Source: CAJQLB01 sp041392065 (GTDB lineage: Bacteria; Bacteroidota; Bacteroidia; Flavobacteriales; Flavobacteriaceae). Taken from it: a stretch of DNA of 64,000 bases. Under the pieces are notes generated by a model that ran no database searches, was not told the DNA's origin, and was given only the letters and a program-made list of their open reading frames with translations. A program made the translations under genes and the position numbers. Within the stretch, counting starts at the first letter, position 1. Each line of letters opens with the position of its first letter. Location of the stretch: contig JAWKMU010000002.1 of NCBI GenBank assembly GCA_041392065.1, forward strand, positions 620,001 through 684,000, in the 5' to 3' direction. This document shows, one piece after another, positions 1 to 8,314 of the stretch.

Positions 1-699
1 TCCTGCTAACCTACTAAATGGTAAAGACTGTATATAAACAATTCCAGGACCTTGCAGTTTTGCGAAAAATAAACCTTCACCTCCAAAAACTGTATTTTTT
101 ATGCCTCCAACTAACTCAATATCGTAATCTACATCTTGGGTAAAACCAACAATACAACCTGTATCAACTTTTATAATTTCCCCTGCTTGCAATACTTTTT
201 TAGACATGGTGCCTCCAGCATGAACAAACGCCATACCATCACCTTCTAATTTTTGCATGATAAAGCCTTCTCCACCAAATAAACCTCGTCCTAATCGCTT
301 GCTAAACTCAATACCAACGCTTACACCTTTTGCTGCACATAAAAAAGCATCTTTTTGGCATATAAATTTACCTCTAAATTCAGTGAGATCAATTGGTATA
401 ATTTTACCAGGATATGGTGAAGCAAATGAGACATTGCGTTTTCCACTTAAGGTATTATAAAAAGCAGTCATGAATAAACTTTCTCCTGTAAGGATACGTT
501 TTCCAGCTCCTAAGATTTTACCAAGAAATCCAGAATCTTTTTGTGAACCATCTCCAAAAATGGTTTCCATTTTTATACCTTCGTCCATCATCATAAAACT
601 TCCTGCTTCGGCAACAATGCCTTCTTGAGGATCGAGCTCTATTTCTACATACTGCATTTCTTCTCCGTAAATTCTATAATCTATTTCGTGTGCTGTCAT
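1..699 (-). CDS. AIM24 / TIGR00266 family protein (3' end beyond window)
   Basis: The minus-strand reading frame opens with ATG at 699 and stays open to the window edge (233 codons), so the C-terminus is missing. The protein starts MTAHEIDYRIYGEEMQYVEI and has repeated glycine-rich hairpins such as GRGLFGGEGFIMQKLEGDG and NTVFGGEGLFFAKLQGPG, typical of the AIM24/TIGR00266 beta-helix family. The bacterial members have no settled biochemical role. No signal peptide is visible, so it is probably cytoplasmic. It lies downstream of the DUF4442 gene on the same strand, about 140 bases away. Confidence 0.85.
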   Translation of the reverse strand, partial: MTAHEIDYRIYGEEMQYVEIELDPQEGIVAEAGSFMMMDEGIKMETIFGDGSQKDSGFLGKILGAGKRILTGESLFMTAFYNTLSGKRNVSFASPYPGKIIPIDLTEFRGKFICQKDAFLCAAKGVSVGIEFSKRLGRGLFGGEGFIMQKLEGDGMAFVHAGGTMSKKVLQAGEIIKVDTGCIVGFTQDVDYDIELVGGIKNTVFGGEGLFFAKLQGPGIVYIQSLPFSRLAG

Positions 700-840
700 T
701 TTATATATTGTTTAGTTGTTAATACGTTTATATGTTGATTAATTTCGGCTTTTGTTACAACACTTTAAAAACTCAATGTAAAAAAAATCAAACTCTGAAC
801 TGTTTACTGGAAACTGAGGCTGAAAACTACAAAGTAAAAT

Positions 841-1296
841 CTACGATTTTACTTTGAGCGTCCACTCAAAATTAAATTCTGACACTTGAATACCTTCTGA
901 ATTAACACCAACAGATTTTAGCCAGATAGTTTGCCCTTCACCAGTTTCAATTGTTTTTGCTATGGCTTTATTTACTTCCAAACCTTGATAGCAAGTAAAA
1001 GTAATACGTCCTGTTGCCTTTTTGGTAAATGTAGCTTTGTTATTTAACACAAGCATAGAAATGTTTTTATCACTTTGTTGAATTTTATCCATCACCAAAG
1101 CTCCTGTAGTTAGTTCGGCTGCCATGCCTTGTACTGCCCAAAACATCGATTTAAATGGGTTTTGATTAATCCATTTATGCTTAACTGTTACTATACACGC
1201 TTCATCAGTAATAGTTTTTACTCTAATCCCAGTAAGATATACTGATGGAAGCTTGAATATGTTAAAAGTGTTGATTTTTCTTGGTGTTAGCTTCAT
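841..1296 (-). CDS. DUF4442 domain (hotdog-fold) protein
   Basis: This 151-residue soluble protein matches the DUF4442 family, which has the hotdog fold of acyl-CoA thioesterases such as PaaI/YiiD. The family-like part is the segment with NQNPFKSMFWAVQGMAAELT and the following strands. A thioesterase-like role on an acyl thioester is inferred from the fold only; the substrate is unknown. It is transcribed away from the DUF4870 gene. A TAATTTTG element on the minus strand (1314-1321) lies about 17 bases upstream of the ATG and could be its -7 box, but no -33 TTG is visible at the right distance. Confidence 0.75.
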   Translation of the reverse strand: MKLTPRKINTFNIFKLPSVYLTGIRVKTITDEACIVTVKHKWINQNPFKSMFWAVQGMAAELTTGALVMDKIQQSDKNISMLVLNNKATFTKKATGRITFTCYQGLEVNKAIAKTIETGEGQTIWLKSVGVNSEGIQVSEFNFEWTLKVKS

Positions 1297-1378
1297 TTAG
1301 CAAGTGTTTTTGACAAAATTATCGAAAATAAATGAATATTTAAGTTGTTAATATTTTGTTAAATTTAAGTACTTTGTA

Positions 1379-1410
1379 TTGCATAATACCTTCTTTTAGA
1401 TATATATTTG
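1379..1410 (+). promoter_or_regulatory. Flavobacterial-type promoter for the DUF4870 gene
   Basis: TTG at 1379-1381 and TATATTTG at 1403-1410 are separated by 21 bases. This fits the Bacteroidota sigma-A pattern TTG-N17-23-TAnnTTTG. The start codon at 1440 follows after a 29-base leader. Confidence 0.6.
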
Positions 1411-1439
1411 CATAAGAAATTACTATATGTTTTAAAATC

Positions 1440-1898
1440 ATGTTATCAAACCACCATAAAAATGTTGCAGCAGTTATACACTTATCTGCTTTATCTAAGT
1501 TTATATTTCCATTAGGTAATTTTATTATGCCTTTGATATTTTGGACTATGAATAAAGATAAATCTGAATTTGTAGACAAACATGGTAAGCAAGCTATCAA
1601 CTTTCAACTAAGCATTTTGCTTTATACATTTTTATTAGCTTCTATAACCATACCACTATTTTTATTTGGAGTATTAAATCACATAGATTTTCCAGATTTT
1701 TGGAACACTTACGATTTCGACTTTAATTTTCATATTTCAAGTCATGATAGTTTTAACGTAATTATTTTTTCAATTTTAGCAGGCTTACTTGTTATTGCAG
1801 CCTTTATACTGGAAATCATTTTCATAATAATAGCAACCAGCAAAGCCAATCAAGGTGAGCCATATAAGTACCCATTAACAATCAATTTTTTAAAATAA
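1440..1898 (+). CDS. DUF4870 domain membrane protein
   Basis: A 152-residue integral membrane protein with about four hydrophobic segments. The N-terminal half carries the DUF4870/Tic20-like pattern: an HLSALSKFIFPLGNFIMPLI segment, then a loop with DKHGKQAINFQ. The function of the family is unknown. It precedes a PadR regulator and a PspC protein, an association common in Flavobacteriaceae that suggests an envelope-stress or membrane-homeostasis role (inference). A good promoter lies 30 bases upstream. Confidence 0.8.
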   Translation: MLSNHHKNVAAVIHLSALSKFIFPLGNFIMPLIFWTMNKDKSEFVDKHGKQAINFQLSILLYTFLLASITIPLFLFGVLNHIDFPDFWNTYDFDFNFHISSHDSFNVIIFSILAGLLVIAAFILEIIFIIIATSKANQGEPYKYPLTINFLK

Positions 1899-1995
1899 AA
1901 CCAACTAATCATCAATCATCTTCCTATACATAAAGCTTAGGCAGATAAAATCAATCAAAAAATGAACAGTTATTTTAACCTTAAATTCTAATATT

Positions 1996-2049
1996 ATGAA
2001 ACCTCATCAATTACATCGTATTAGAAAAAACACAAAAACGAACACATGA
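1996..2049 (+). CDS. Possible 17-codon leader peptide overlapping padR
   Basis: ATG at 1996 opens a 17-codon frame reading MKPHQLHRIRKNTKTNT. Its TGA (2047-2049) overlaps the padR ATG (2046-2048) in an ATGA arrangement. The peptide is very basic. It may be a translational-coupling leader, but frames this short arise easily by chance and no homologue can be claimed. Confidence 0.25.
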   Translation: MKPHQLHRIRKNTKTNT

Positions 2050-2387
2050 AGATAGAAAACACAAAAGCACAAATGCGCAAAGGCGTTTTAGAATACTGCA
2101 TACTATCTGTCCTAAAAGACGACGATGCTTATGTAGCAGAAATTCTAGACACCTTAAAAGACGCTAAATTGCTAGTTGTTGAAGGCACCATTTATCCGTT
2201 GCTTACACGTTTAAAAAATGCTGGTTTGCTCAACTATCGTTGGGAAGAATCGACATCTGGACCTCCAAGAAAATATTATGGGCTTACTGAAACTGGTAAA
2301 CTATTTTTAAACGAATTAAACACTACTTGGAGCGAATTACAACATGCAGTTAACTTAGTAACAAGAGAAAAAACAACAAAAAAATGA
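2046..2387 (+). CDS. PadR family transcriptional regulator
   Basis: A 113-residue winged-helix DNA-binding protein of the PadR family. The sequence begins with a conserved MRKGVLEYCILSVL helix, followed by the recognition and wing region EGTIYPLLTRLKNAGLLNYR and SGPPRKYYGLTETG, and a short C-terminal dimerisation helix. It is the size of the short (subfamily 2) PadR proteins. Its stop overlaps the start of the PspC gene by four bases (ATGA), so the two are probably translationally coupled. It likely represses this module in response to an unknown ligand or envelope signal. Confidence 0.9.
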   Translation: MKIENTKAQMRKGVLEYCILSVLKDDDAYVAEILDTLKDAKLLVVEGTIYPLLTRLKNAGLLNYRWEESTSGPPRKYYGLTETGKLFLNELNTTWSELQHAVNLVTREKTTKK

Positions 2388-4102
2388 ATAAAACAGTCAA
2401 TATAAATTTAGCAGGTACATTTTTTCACATAGACGAAGATGCTTACCAAAAGTTACAACGCTACCTTGATGCTATTAAACGTTCATTTACAGACTCGCAA
2501 GGGCGAAATGAAATATTAGCAGATATAGAGGCTCGTATTGCCGAACTTTTTAACGAACGTTTAGAAAACGATAAGCAAGTAGTTTCTATTAAAGAAGTTG
2601 AACAGGTTATTACTATAATGGGACAACCTGAAGACTATATGGTAGACGAAGAAATATTTGATGACGAACCGAAACGTTCCTACTCATCAAGTACAGCAGG
2701 AAACAGAAAACTTTACAGAGACACAGACAGTGCTTATATTGGTGGTGTTTCGGCAGGTTTAAGCCATTATTTTGGTATCGACCCATTATGGATTCGAATC
2801 GCTTGGGTGATTTTATTCTTTGGATTTGGAACAGGGTTCCTAGTCTATATCTTACTTTGGGTTTTAATGCCAGCAGCTGAAACAACTTCAGAAAAATTGG
2901 CAATGTCGGGAAAGCCAGTTAACATTACTAATATAGAAGAAAAAGTTAAAGAAGGGTTTAGTAATGTTAAAGAAAGTCTTGATGGTGTAGCAGACAAAGT
3001 AAAAAATGGAGATTACAACAAAGCAGGTAACAAAATAAAAAATACCTCTCGCTCCTTTTTTGATGCCCTTGGAAGCGTAATCCTATTTTTCTTTAAGATT
3101 TTTGCCAAATTTATTGGTATAATCTTAATGATTGTTGGAGCCTCAACATTAATCGCTCTAATTGTAGGTTTGCTTTCAGTTGGTGTGGTAGATTTGTTCC
3201 ATTTTGATGGTATAGATATGGCACATACCTTCTACTCTTCAAGCTTACCAATTTGGTTAGTATCATTATTAGTGCTTTTTGCCGTAGGCATACCATTTTT
3301 TTACATCTTCATTTTAGGATTAAAAATCTTAGTAAACAACCTAAAATCTTTAGGTAGAACAGCTAATTTTACCTTATTGGCTCTTTGGTTAGCTTCAATA
3401 GTTACATTAGCTATTTTTACAGCAAAAGAAGTGGCAGAATTTTCAAGAGAAGGTGAATTTACCGATACCATAGAACTGAATGTTAAAGCAAATGATACTT
3501 TATATGTTGAAATGATAAACAACGAAAAGTATGCAAGCAATAACTACAGAAGTAATGACTTTGATATTGTTTTTAATGAAGATGATATAAAACAAATTTA
3601 CTCATCTAACGTGAGATTTTCTGTTAGGTCAACAAACGATTCTTTAGCATATTTAAAAATTGTAAAAAATGCCAGAGGTAGAACCTATCAAGCAGCAAGA
3701 GATCGTGCTCAAGACATAGATTATAATTTTAATTACAGTTCTGGAAAATTATTGTTAGACAATTATTTTTTAACTGATGCAGATAATAAGTTTAGAGATC
3801 AAGATGTACGAATCACACTATATATGCCAGAAGGTAGTGTGATATATTCGGACGAAAGTACTCGTAATTATAGAAGTTGGAGATATACTTCGGATATCAT
3901 TACTCATGGTAAAGAAAATCATTATTTAAAAATTAAATATAATGATACTGATTGCTTAGACTGTGATGATGATTCAATCATAGAAATTAAAGACGAGGAT
4001 GCTTCATTTGAAATGAATAGAGATAAAATTGAATACAAAGATGAAGAAGTTAAAGCAACTATTGATTCATCTGGAATTAGTATAAATTCTAATGATAATT
4101 AA
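2384..4102 (+). CDS. PspC domain-containing membrane protein
   Basis: A 572-residue protein in three parts. Residues 1-90 form a charged helical domain with the QGRNEILADIEARIAELFNE pattern. Residues about 107-172 are a PspC domain (RDTDSAYIGGVSAGLSHYFG followed by a transmembrane helix ending WVLMP). Several more membrane segments lie around residues 230-350, and the C-terminal 200 residues are extracytoplasmic and Asp/Asn-rich. PspC is known from phage-shock envelope stress systems; this long fusion with a PadR partner is the Bacteroidota version. It starts inside the padR stop codon. Confidence 0.85.
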   Translation: MNKTVNINLAGTFFHIDEDAYQKLQRYLDAIKRSFTDSQGRNEILADIEARIAELFNERLENDKQVVSIKEVEQVITIMGQPEDYMVDEEIFDDEPKRSYSSSTAGNRKLYRDTDSAYIGGVSAGLSHYFGIDPLWIRIAWVILFFGFGTGFLVYILLWVLMPAAETTSEKLAMSGKPVNITNIEEKVKEGFSNVKESLDGVADKVKNGDYNKAGNKIKNTSRSFFDALGSVILFFFKIFAKFIGIILMIVGASTLIALIVGLLSVGVVDLFHFDGIDMAHTFYSSSLPIWLVSLLVLFAVGIPFFYIFILGLKILVNNLKSLGRTANFTLLALWLASIVTLAIFTAKEVAEFSREGEFTDTIELNVKANDTLYVEMINNEKYASNNYRSNDFDIVFNEDDIKQIYSSNVRFSVRSTNDSLAYLKIVKNARGRTYQAARDRAQDIDYNFNYSSGKLLLDNYFLTDADNKFRDQDVRITLYMPEGSVIYSDESTRNYRSWRYTSDIITHGKENHYLKIKYNDTDCLDCDDDSIIEIKDEDASFEMNRDKIEYKDEEVKATIDSSGISINSNDN

Positions 4103-4103
4103 G

Positions 4104-4595
4104 ATGAATAAAGCAATCACTAAAATAGTATCAATTGTAATTACAGCATCTTTATGTTTGTCATGTAACTCAGAACAACAAGAGAAGTCAAACAATGTAA
4201 AAAGCTACAAACCAATTGATATTGCACTACAACACAAAATAGAAGAGTTAGACAGTATCTTTTTTACAGCTTACAACAATTGTGACCTTGATAAACAAGC
4301 ATCTTTAATTGCTGAAGACATAGAGTTCTATCATGACAAAGGTGGCTTAATGACATCTAAAATAGATATTATTGAAGCCACAAAAAATAATATTTGTGGC
4401 AAAGTCACCAGAGAATTAATTAAAGGTAGTATTGAAGTTTATCCAATAAACAATTACGGAGCAGTGCAAATAGGTTACCACAAGTTTTTTAATAATCAGG
4501 AACCTGATGCCATTTCAAATCCGAGTAAGTTTATTGCTATATGGAAAAACGAAAATAAAACATGGCAAATGAGCAGAATAGTTAGTTTACATTAG
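4104..4595 (+). CDS. NTF2-like (DUF4440/SnoaL-type) lipoprotein
   Basis: The start chosen is the ATG at 4104, giving a clean lipoprotein signal ending LCLSC (Cys21). An upstream in-frame ATG at 4092 would overlap the preceding gene by 11 bases and add four residues. The mature part has a helix DSIFFTAYNNCDLDKQASL and the strands IEFYHDKGG and FIAIWKNENKTWQMSRI, as in DUF4440/SnoaL-like NTF2-fold proteins. The substrate, if any, is unknown. It is encoded directly behind the PspC gene and ahead of a DUF2807 lipoprotein, so it is probably part of the same envelope module. Confidence 0.7.
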   Translation: MNKAITKIVSIVITASLCLSCNSEQQEKSNNVKSYKPIDIALQHKIEELDSIFFTAYNNCDLDKQASLIAEDIEFYHDKGGLMTSKIDIIEATKNNICGKVTRELIKGSIEVYPINNYGAVQIGYHKFFNNQEPDAISNPSKFIAIWKNENKTWQMSRIVSLH

Positions 4596-4697
4596 AAATA
4601 CAATTCAGAATCAAAATTCTACAGTTCAGAAGAAAAAAATCTGTAACACATTAAAAAATATAGACATTTACAAAAAAAATAAAAAATCAATCAAATT

Positions 4698-5426
4698 ATG
4701 ACAACTATATCAAAATTTATCACAGCCCTAATTATGAGTCTTTTATTGGTTTCATGCCAATTTAATGGAGATTTTGGCTTTGGAGTTAGAGGAAATGGAA
4801 ACGTAGAAACCGTAGAGCGTTCCATTAATGATGACTTTAATGAAATTAATGTAAGTCGCGGAATGGATGTTTATTTAACACAAGGCGACAATGTAAGCTT
4901 ACTTGTTGAAGCAGACGAAAATTTGCACGACATTATTATTACAGAAGTCAAAAATGGTGTTTTACACATTACTACTGATGAAAACATTGCATTTTCAAAA
5001 TCTAAAAAAGTAATGTTAACCTTTAAAGATATATCTAAAATAAAAGCCACAAGTGGTAGTGATGTGTTTTCGACCAATACTATTGTTTCAGATAATTTAG
5101 AATTAACTACAACAAGTGGTAGCGATATGGAGTTAGACATTAATGTTCAAGTTGCAGATTGTAGGTCTACAAGTGGTAGCGACCTTAGAGTTTCTGGTAC
5201 AACAAACAAATTATATGCAGAAGCAACCAGTGGAAGCGATATTAAAGCAGGCAATTTAAAAGCAAAAGTAAGTGAAGCCAGAGCGACAAGTGGAGCAGAC
5301 ATAACAGTTAACACTTCAGATGAGCTGTATGCTAAAGCAACCAGTGGTGGAGATATAAAATATTACGGAAATCCAGAAAGAGTAACCAAAAAAGATGGAG
5401 TTTCTGGTAACATTAGCAAACAATAA
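4698..5426 (+). CDS. DUF2807 (putative auto-transporter adhesin head GIN) lipoprotein
   Basis: A 242-residue lipoprotein with a signal peptide ending LLLVSC (Cys20). The mature protein carries the DUF2807 motif near residues 37-90, with FNEINVSRGMDVYLTQGD. A run of short repeats follows, each starting SGSD, SGAD or SGGD and spaced 18-21 residues apart, six copies in all, which suggests a right-handed beta-solenoid. DUF2807 proteins are widespread in Bacteroidota and of unknown function. It ends the PadR/PspC gene group and is followed by a terminator-like hairpin. Confidence 0.85.
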   Translation: MTTISKFITALIMSLLLVSCQFNGDFGFGVRGNGNVETVERSINDDFNEINVSRGMDVYLTQGDNVSLLVEADENLHDIIITEVKNGVLHITTDENIAFSKSKKVMLTFKDISKIKATSGSDVFSTNTIVSDNLELTTTSGSDMELDINVQVADCRSTSGSDLRVSGTTNKLYAEATSGSDIKAGNLKAKVSEARATSGADITVNTSDELYAKATSGGDIKYYGNPERVTKKDGVSGNISKQ

Positions 5427-5475
5427 CCAATCAATCTCTTGCTCTTATAAGAGCGTTACAACCAATCATGTTTTG

Positions 5476-5516
5476 ACCATCTCAAACGCTTTTAACAGCT
5501 TTGGGATGGTTTTTTG
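5476..5516 (+). terminator. Rho-independent terminator after the first DUF2807 gene
   Basis: The arm at 5476-5490 (starting ACCATC) pairs with 5497-5510 (ending GATGGT), with one G.T pair and a small internal mismatch. Six or more T residues follow immediately. Confidence 0.7.
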
Positions 5517-5518
5517 CC

Positions 5519-5526
5519 TATATTTG
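5519..5526 (+). promoter_or_regulatory. Putative -7 element (TATATTTG) of the second DUF2807 gene
   Basis: TATATTTG lies 20 bases before the ATG at 5547 and matches TAnnTTTG. The nearest TTG (5501-5503) is only 15 bases upstream and falls inside the terminator stem, so the -33 assignment is weak. Confidence 0.35.
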
Positions 5527-5546
5527 CTATTATAAAATAGATTGAT

Positions 5547-6386
5547 ATGCTAAAAAATGCCCTTTTATTAGTATTTACAATTAGCTGTATACCAGTTGGT
5601 TTTAGTCAAAATAAAGAGAAAATTAAAGGTGACAGAGATGTTACTACAAAAGAAACAAAGATTGATGCCTTTAATAGAATAATTGTAGGTGAAGATTTTA
5701 AAATTGACATTATTGAAGGCTCACAAACCTCAGTATTTGTTGAAGCAGACAATAATTTGCACGATGTTATAAAATTTGATGTTATGGACAGCACGTTAAC
5801 ATTTAACACAACACATAAAATAACATCCAGCAAAAGAATAAGCATAAAAGTCATATACAGCAACGAGCTTAAACAGATCGAAACCTTTGAGGATGGTGAA
5901 ATAAGCTCTTTAACTTCTATAAACTTAGACGATGTAATTTTAAAAACCACAGGTTCTTCAAAAGCTTTTTTAAACATTAAAACAAATAACTTTAAGTTTA
6001 TAAACAGTGATCGTGCTAAAGTAAAACTTAATATAACCTCTCAAAATGTCAACCTCGAATTAGCAGAAAATAGTAAGCTTGACGCTTTAATTAATGCAGA
6101 TACATTAAATGTAGATTTATACCAAAGAGCAGATGGAAATATTGAAGGCACTTTAAAGCAATTAAAAATTAGGGCTGATAACTCAACCAATTTTGTTGGT
6201 AAAAATTTAACTACCTCAACAGCAGAAATTTTATGCGAAAGCAGTTGTGATGTTGCAGTACAGGTTACAAACGATCTTACAATTGAAGCTTCTGGTAGTA
6301 GCGAAGTATACATTTATGCCGACCCAAAAATAACACTCAAGAAATTTTCGGATACTGCCAAACTTCATAAAAAAGAAATGAAATAG
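5547..6386 (+). CDS. DUF2807 domain-containing exported protein
   Basis: A 279-residue protein with an N-terminal signal peptide (hydrophobic segment ending PVGFSQ) and no lipobox. The mature part has the DUF2807 start FNRIIVGEDFKIDIIEGSQT, closely matching the preceding lipoprotein, then a repetitive beta-rich region without the regular SGSD spacing. It is probably periplasmic or surface-exposed and of unknown function. A terminator separates it from the upstream paralogue, so it may have its own promoter. It converges with the flavodoxin-like gene, with only three bases between the stop codons. Confidence 0.8.
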   Translation: MLKNALLLVFTISCIPVGFSQNKEKIKGDRDVTTKETKIDAFNRIIVGEDFKIDIIEGSQTSVFVEADNNLHDVIKFDVMDSTLTFNTTHKITSSKRISIKVIYSNELKQIETFEDGEISSLTSINLDDVILKTTGSSKAFLNIKTNNFKFINSDRAKVKLNITSQNVNLELAENSKLDALINADTLNVDLYQRADGNIEGTLKQLKIRADNSTNFVGKNLTTSTAEILCESSCDVAVQVTNDLTIEASGSSEVYIYADPKITLKKFSDTAKLHKKEMK

Positions 6387-6389
6387 TGC

Positions 6390-6905
6390 TTAGCTAAAGT
6401 CTTTAACCAAAGATTTTAGTCTTTTAGCAACTTTATCAGGAATTTTATCTCCTGCTTCTACCCAAGTATGAATATGATTTATGTATTTCATCCCTAAGTA
6501 ATTTGCACTTTCTTTAAAAGGCATTTCAAATTCTTTTTTTATCTCATCGTCAGACCCACAACTTATGGCTGCCATTTGCTTTCCTCTTAATTGTCTTCCT
6601 AAGACCTTATTTTCACCATGAAGTAAATCAGAAATTCTATCAAAAAAAGTTTTTAATTGAGCACTCATGCTATACCAATACACAGGAGTAGCAAAAATAA
6701 TGGACTCATATTGCAAAATATTTTGGATTATGCCTAAAAAATCATCATCTGAATTTTTAAAACCATAATCATAATAACCAATGTTAAAGTCATTTAAATC
6801 AATAACATCAATATCATTTTTTATTACCAATAATGCATCAATTACTTTTCGAGTGTTCCCAAAAGATCTAGCGCTACCTAAAATTACTACTGTTTTGTTC
6901 TTCAT
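6390..6905 (-). CDS. Flavodoxin-family / NADPH-dependent FMN reductase-like protein
   Basis: A 171-residue cytoplasmic flavoprotein of the flavodoxin-like fold. The N-terminal phosphate-binding loop GSARSFGNTRKV and the flavin-contacting segment FATPVYWYSMSAQLKTFFDR are typical of NAD(P)H-dependent FMN reductases and quinone reductases. The physiological substrate cannot be told. It lies downstream of trxB on the same strand, but a clear terminator lies between them, so it is probably transcribed separately or by readthrough. Confidence 0.85.
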   Translation of the reverse strand: MKNKTVVILGSARSFGNTRKVIDALLVIKNDIDVIDLNDFNIGYYDYGFKNSDDDFLGIIQNILQYESIIFATPVYWYSMSAQLKTFFDRISDLLHGENKVLGRQLRGKQMAAISCGSDDEIKKEFEMPFKESANYLGMKYINHIHTWVEAGDKIPDKVAKRLKSLVKDFS

Positions 6906-6913
6906 ATAAAACT

Positions 6914-6941
6914 AAAAAAGCCGAAACTAAAAGTTCGGCTT
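6914..6941 (-). terminator. Rho-independent terminator of trxB
   Basis: Perfect 8-base stem AAGCCGAA (6918-6925) with TTCGGCTT (6934-6941) and an 8-base loop. On the minus strand it is followed by a T run, which places it just after the trxB stop codon. Confidence 0.8.
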
Positions 6942-6960
6942 AATAATTAAATTTGTTGGT

Positions 6961-7941
6961 TTAATTATAGGTTGATGTAGAAACCTCAAAAGTAGAGTCC
7001 TTGGCTGCCAAATAACGTTCAGCATCCAAAGCTGCCATACATCCTGTTCCTGCAGCAGTAATGGCTTGTCTATAAACATGATCTGCTGCATCACCAGATA
7101 CAAATACTCCTTCTACATTTGTTTTGGTAGACCTTGCCTTATTGATGATATATCCTGTTTCATCAAGTTCTAAAAAGTCTTTAAAAATATCTGTATTTGG
7201 TTTATGACCAATAGCCACAAAAAAACCTGTTGCTGTAATTTCGCTAACCTCATCTGTTTTATTGTTCTTTACACGCACACCTGTAACAACTTGATCATCT
7301 CCCAGAACTTCTTCAGTATCAGTATTCATCAGTATTTCAATATTTTTGGTATTTCTAACGCGAGCTTCCATTATTTTTGAGGCTCTAAACTTATCACTTC
7401 TAACAAGCATGGTCACTTTTTTGCAAAGTTTAGAAAGATAATGTGCTTCTTCACAAGCAGAATCTCCTGCACCAACAATAACAACTTCTTGGTTTCTGTA
7501 AAAGAAGCCATCACACACAGCACAAGCAGAAACACCACCACCAAGTTTTAAATACTTCTGTTCAGAATCCAATCCCAAGTATTTAGCTGATGCACCTGTA
7601 GAAATAATTACAGTATCACAATGAATTTCCTTTACATCATTTACCCAAACTTTATGAACATCGCCAGAAAAATCCACTTTGGTAATCCATCCATCACGAA
7701 CATCAGTTCCAAAACGCTCGGCTTGCTTTTGAAGCTCAATCATCATTTCTGGTCCTGTAATTCCATCTGGATATCCTGGAAAGTTTTCAACTTCATTTGT
7801 GGTTGTTAATTGACCACCTGGTTGTGTACCTTGATAAAGCACTGGAAACATATTAGCTCTTGAAGCGTAAATTGCGGCTGTATATCCTGCAGGTCCAGAG
7901 CCTATAATAAGACATTTTACTTTTTCTATTGTATCAGACAT
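6961..7941 (-). CDS. trxB: Thioredoxin-disulfide reductase
   Basis: A 326-residue FAD- and NADPH-dependent enzyme that reduces thioredoxin. Visible features are the FAD-binding GSGPAGYTAAIYASRA near residues 14-29, the redox-active CAVC at 140-143, the NADPH-binding GAGDSACEEA at 157-166, and a C-terminal FAD segment with GVFVSGDAAD. The length is normal for the low-molecular-weight bacterial type. A possible -7 box TACTTTTG lies on the minus strand at 7961-7968. Confidence 0.97.
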   Translation of the reverse strand: MSDTIEKVKCLIIGSGPAGYTAAIYASRANMFPVLYQGTQPGGQLTTTNEVENFPGYPDGITGPEMMIELQKQAERFGTDVRDGWITKVDFSGDVHKVWVNDVKEIHCDTVIISTGASAKYLGLDSEQKYLKLGGGVSACAVCDGFFYRNQEVVIVGAGDSACEEAHYLSKLCKKVTMLVRSDKFRASKIMEARVRNTKNIEILMNTDTEEVLGDDQVVTGVRVKNNKTDEVSEITATGFFVAIGHKPNTDIFKDFLELDETGYIINKARSTKTNVEGVFVSGDAADHVYRQAITAAGTGCMAALDAERYLAAKDSTFEVSTSTYN

Positions 7942-8035
7942 TTATTCAAATTTTATTGAACAAAAGTAGGTTTTTTGACCTAATCCTTACATAGAAGTTA
8001 TCAACACTTCTTATTAAAACATAAAATTTTCATAT

Positions 8036-8063
8036 AAAAAAAGCCCAACACAAGGTTGAGCTT
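8036..8063 (-). terminator. Rho-independent terminator after tRNA-Pro
   Basis: AAGCCCAAC (8041-8049) pairs with GTTGAGCTT (8055-8063) with one mismatch. On the minus strand a T run follows (A run at 8036-8040). It sits a few bases after the tRNA 3' end. Confidence 0.7.
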
Positions 8064-8068
8064 ATAAG

Positions 8069-8143
8069 TCGGGGTGGCAGGATTCGAACCTGCGACCTCC
8101 TGCTCCCAAAGCAGGCGCGATAACCGGGCTACGCTACACCCCG
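8069..8143 (-). tRNA. tRNA-Pro (anticodon TGG)
   Basis: The minus strand folds as a full cloverleaf of 75 bases. Acceptor arm CGGGGTG (8137-8143) pairs with CACCCCG (8070-8076), with discriminator A at 8069. The anticodon loop reads CTTTGGGAG with anticodon TGG, and the T arm contains GGTTCGAATCC. The 3' CCA is not encoded. Confidence 0.96.
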
Positions 8144-8314
8144 AAATGAACGTTAAGAAAATGTCTTGTAAACATTTTTAGTGAAAGAGCCCATTGTGCA
8201 GACACATAATATCACTTAACTTTAACTTTCAATTTAAGGACTGCAAATATATGGTTTTCTTATTAAGAACAAATAGTTTTTTATTCGTATTTTCAAATCA
8301 AAATTAAACTAACT

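Noticed and set aside
257..460. Open frame of 67 codons on the plus strand
   Set aside because: It is a shadow of the AIM24 gene on the minus strand, which shows clear family sequence over the same bases.
1340..1600. Minus-strand open frame of 86 codons
   Set aside because: It overlaps the promoter and start of the DUF4870 gene and has no family features.
8036..8143. tRNA-Pro as integration site of a mobile element
   Set aside because: No integrase, no duplicated tRNA end and no foreign-looking genes nearby; the hairpin next to it is a plain terminator.
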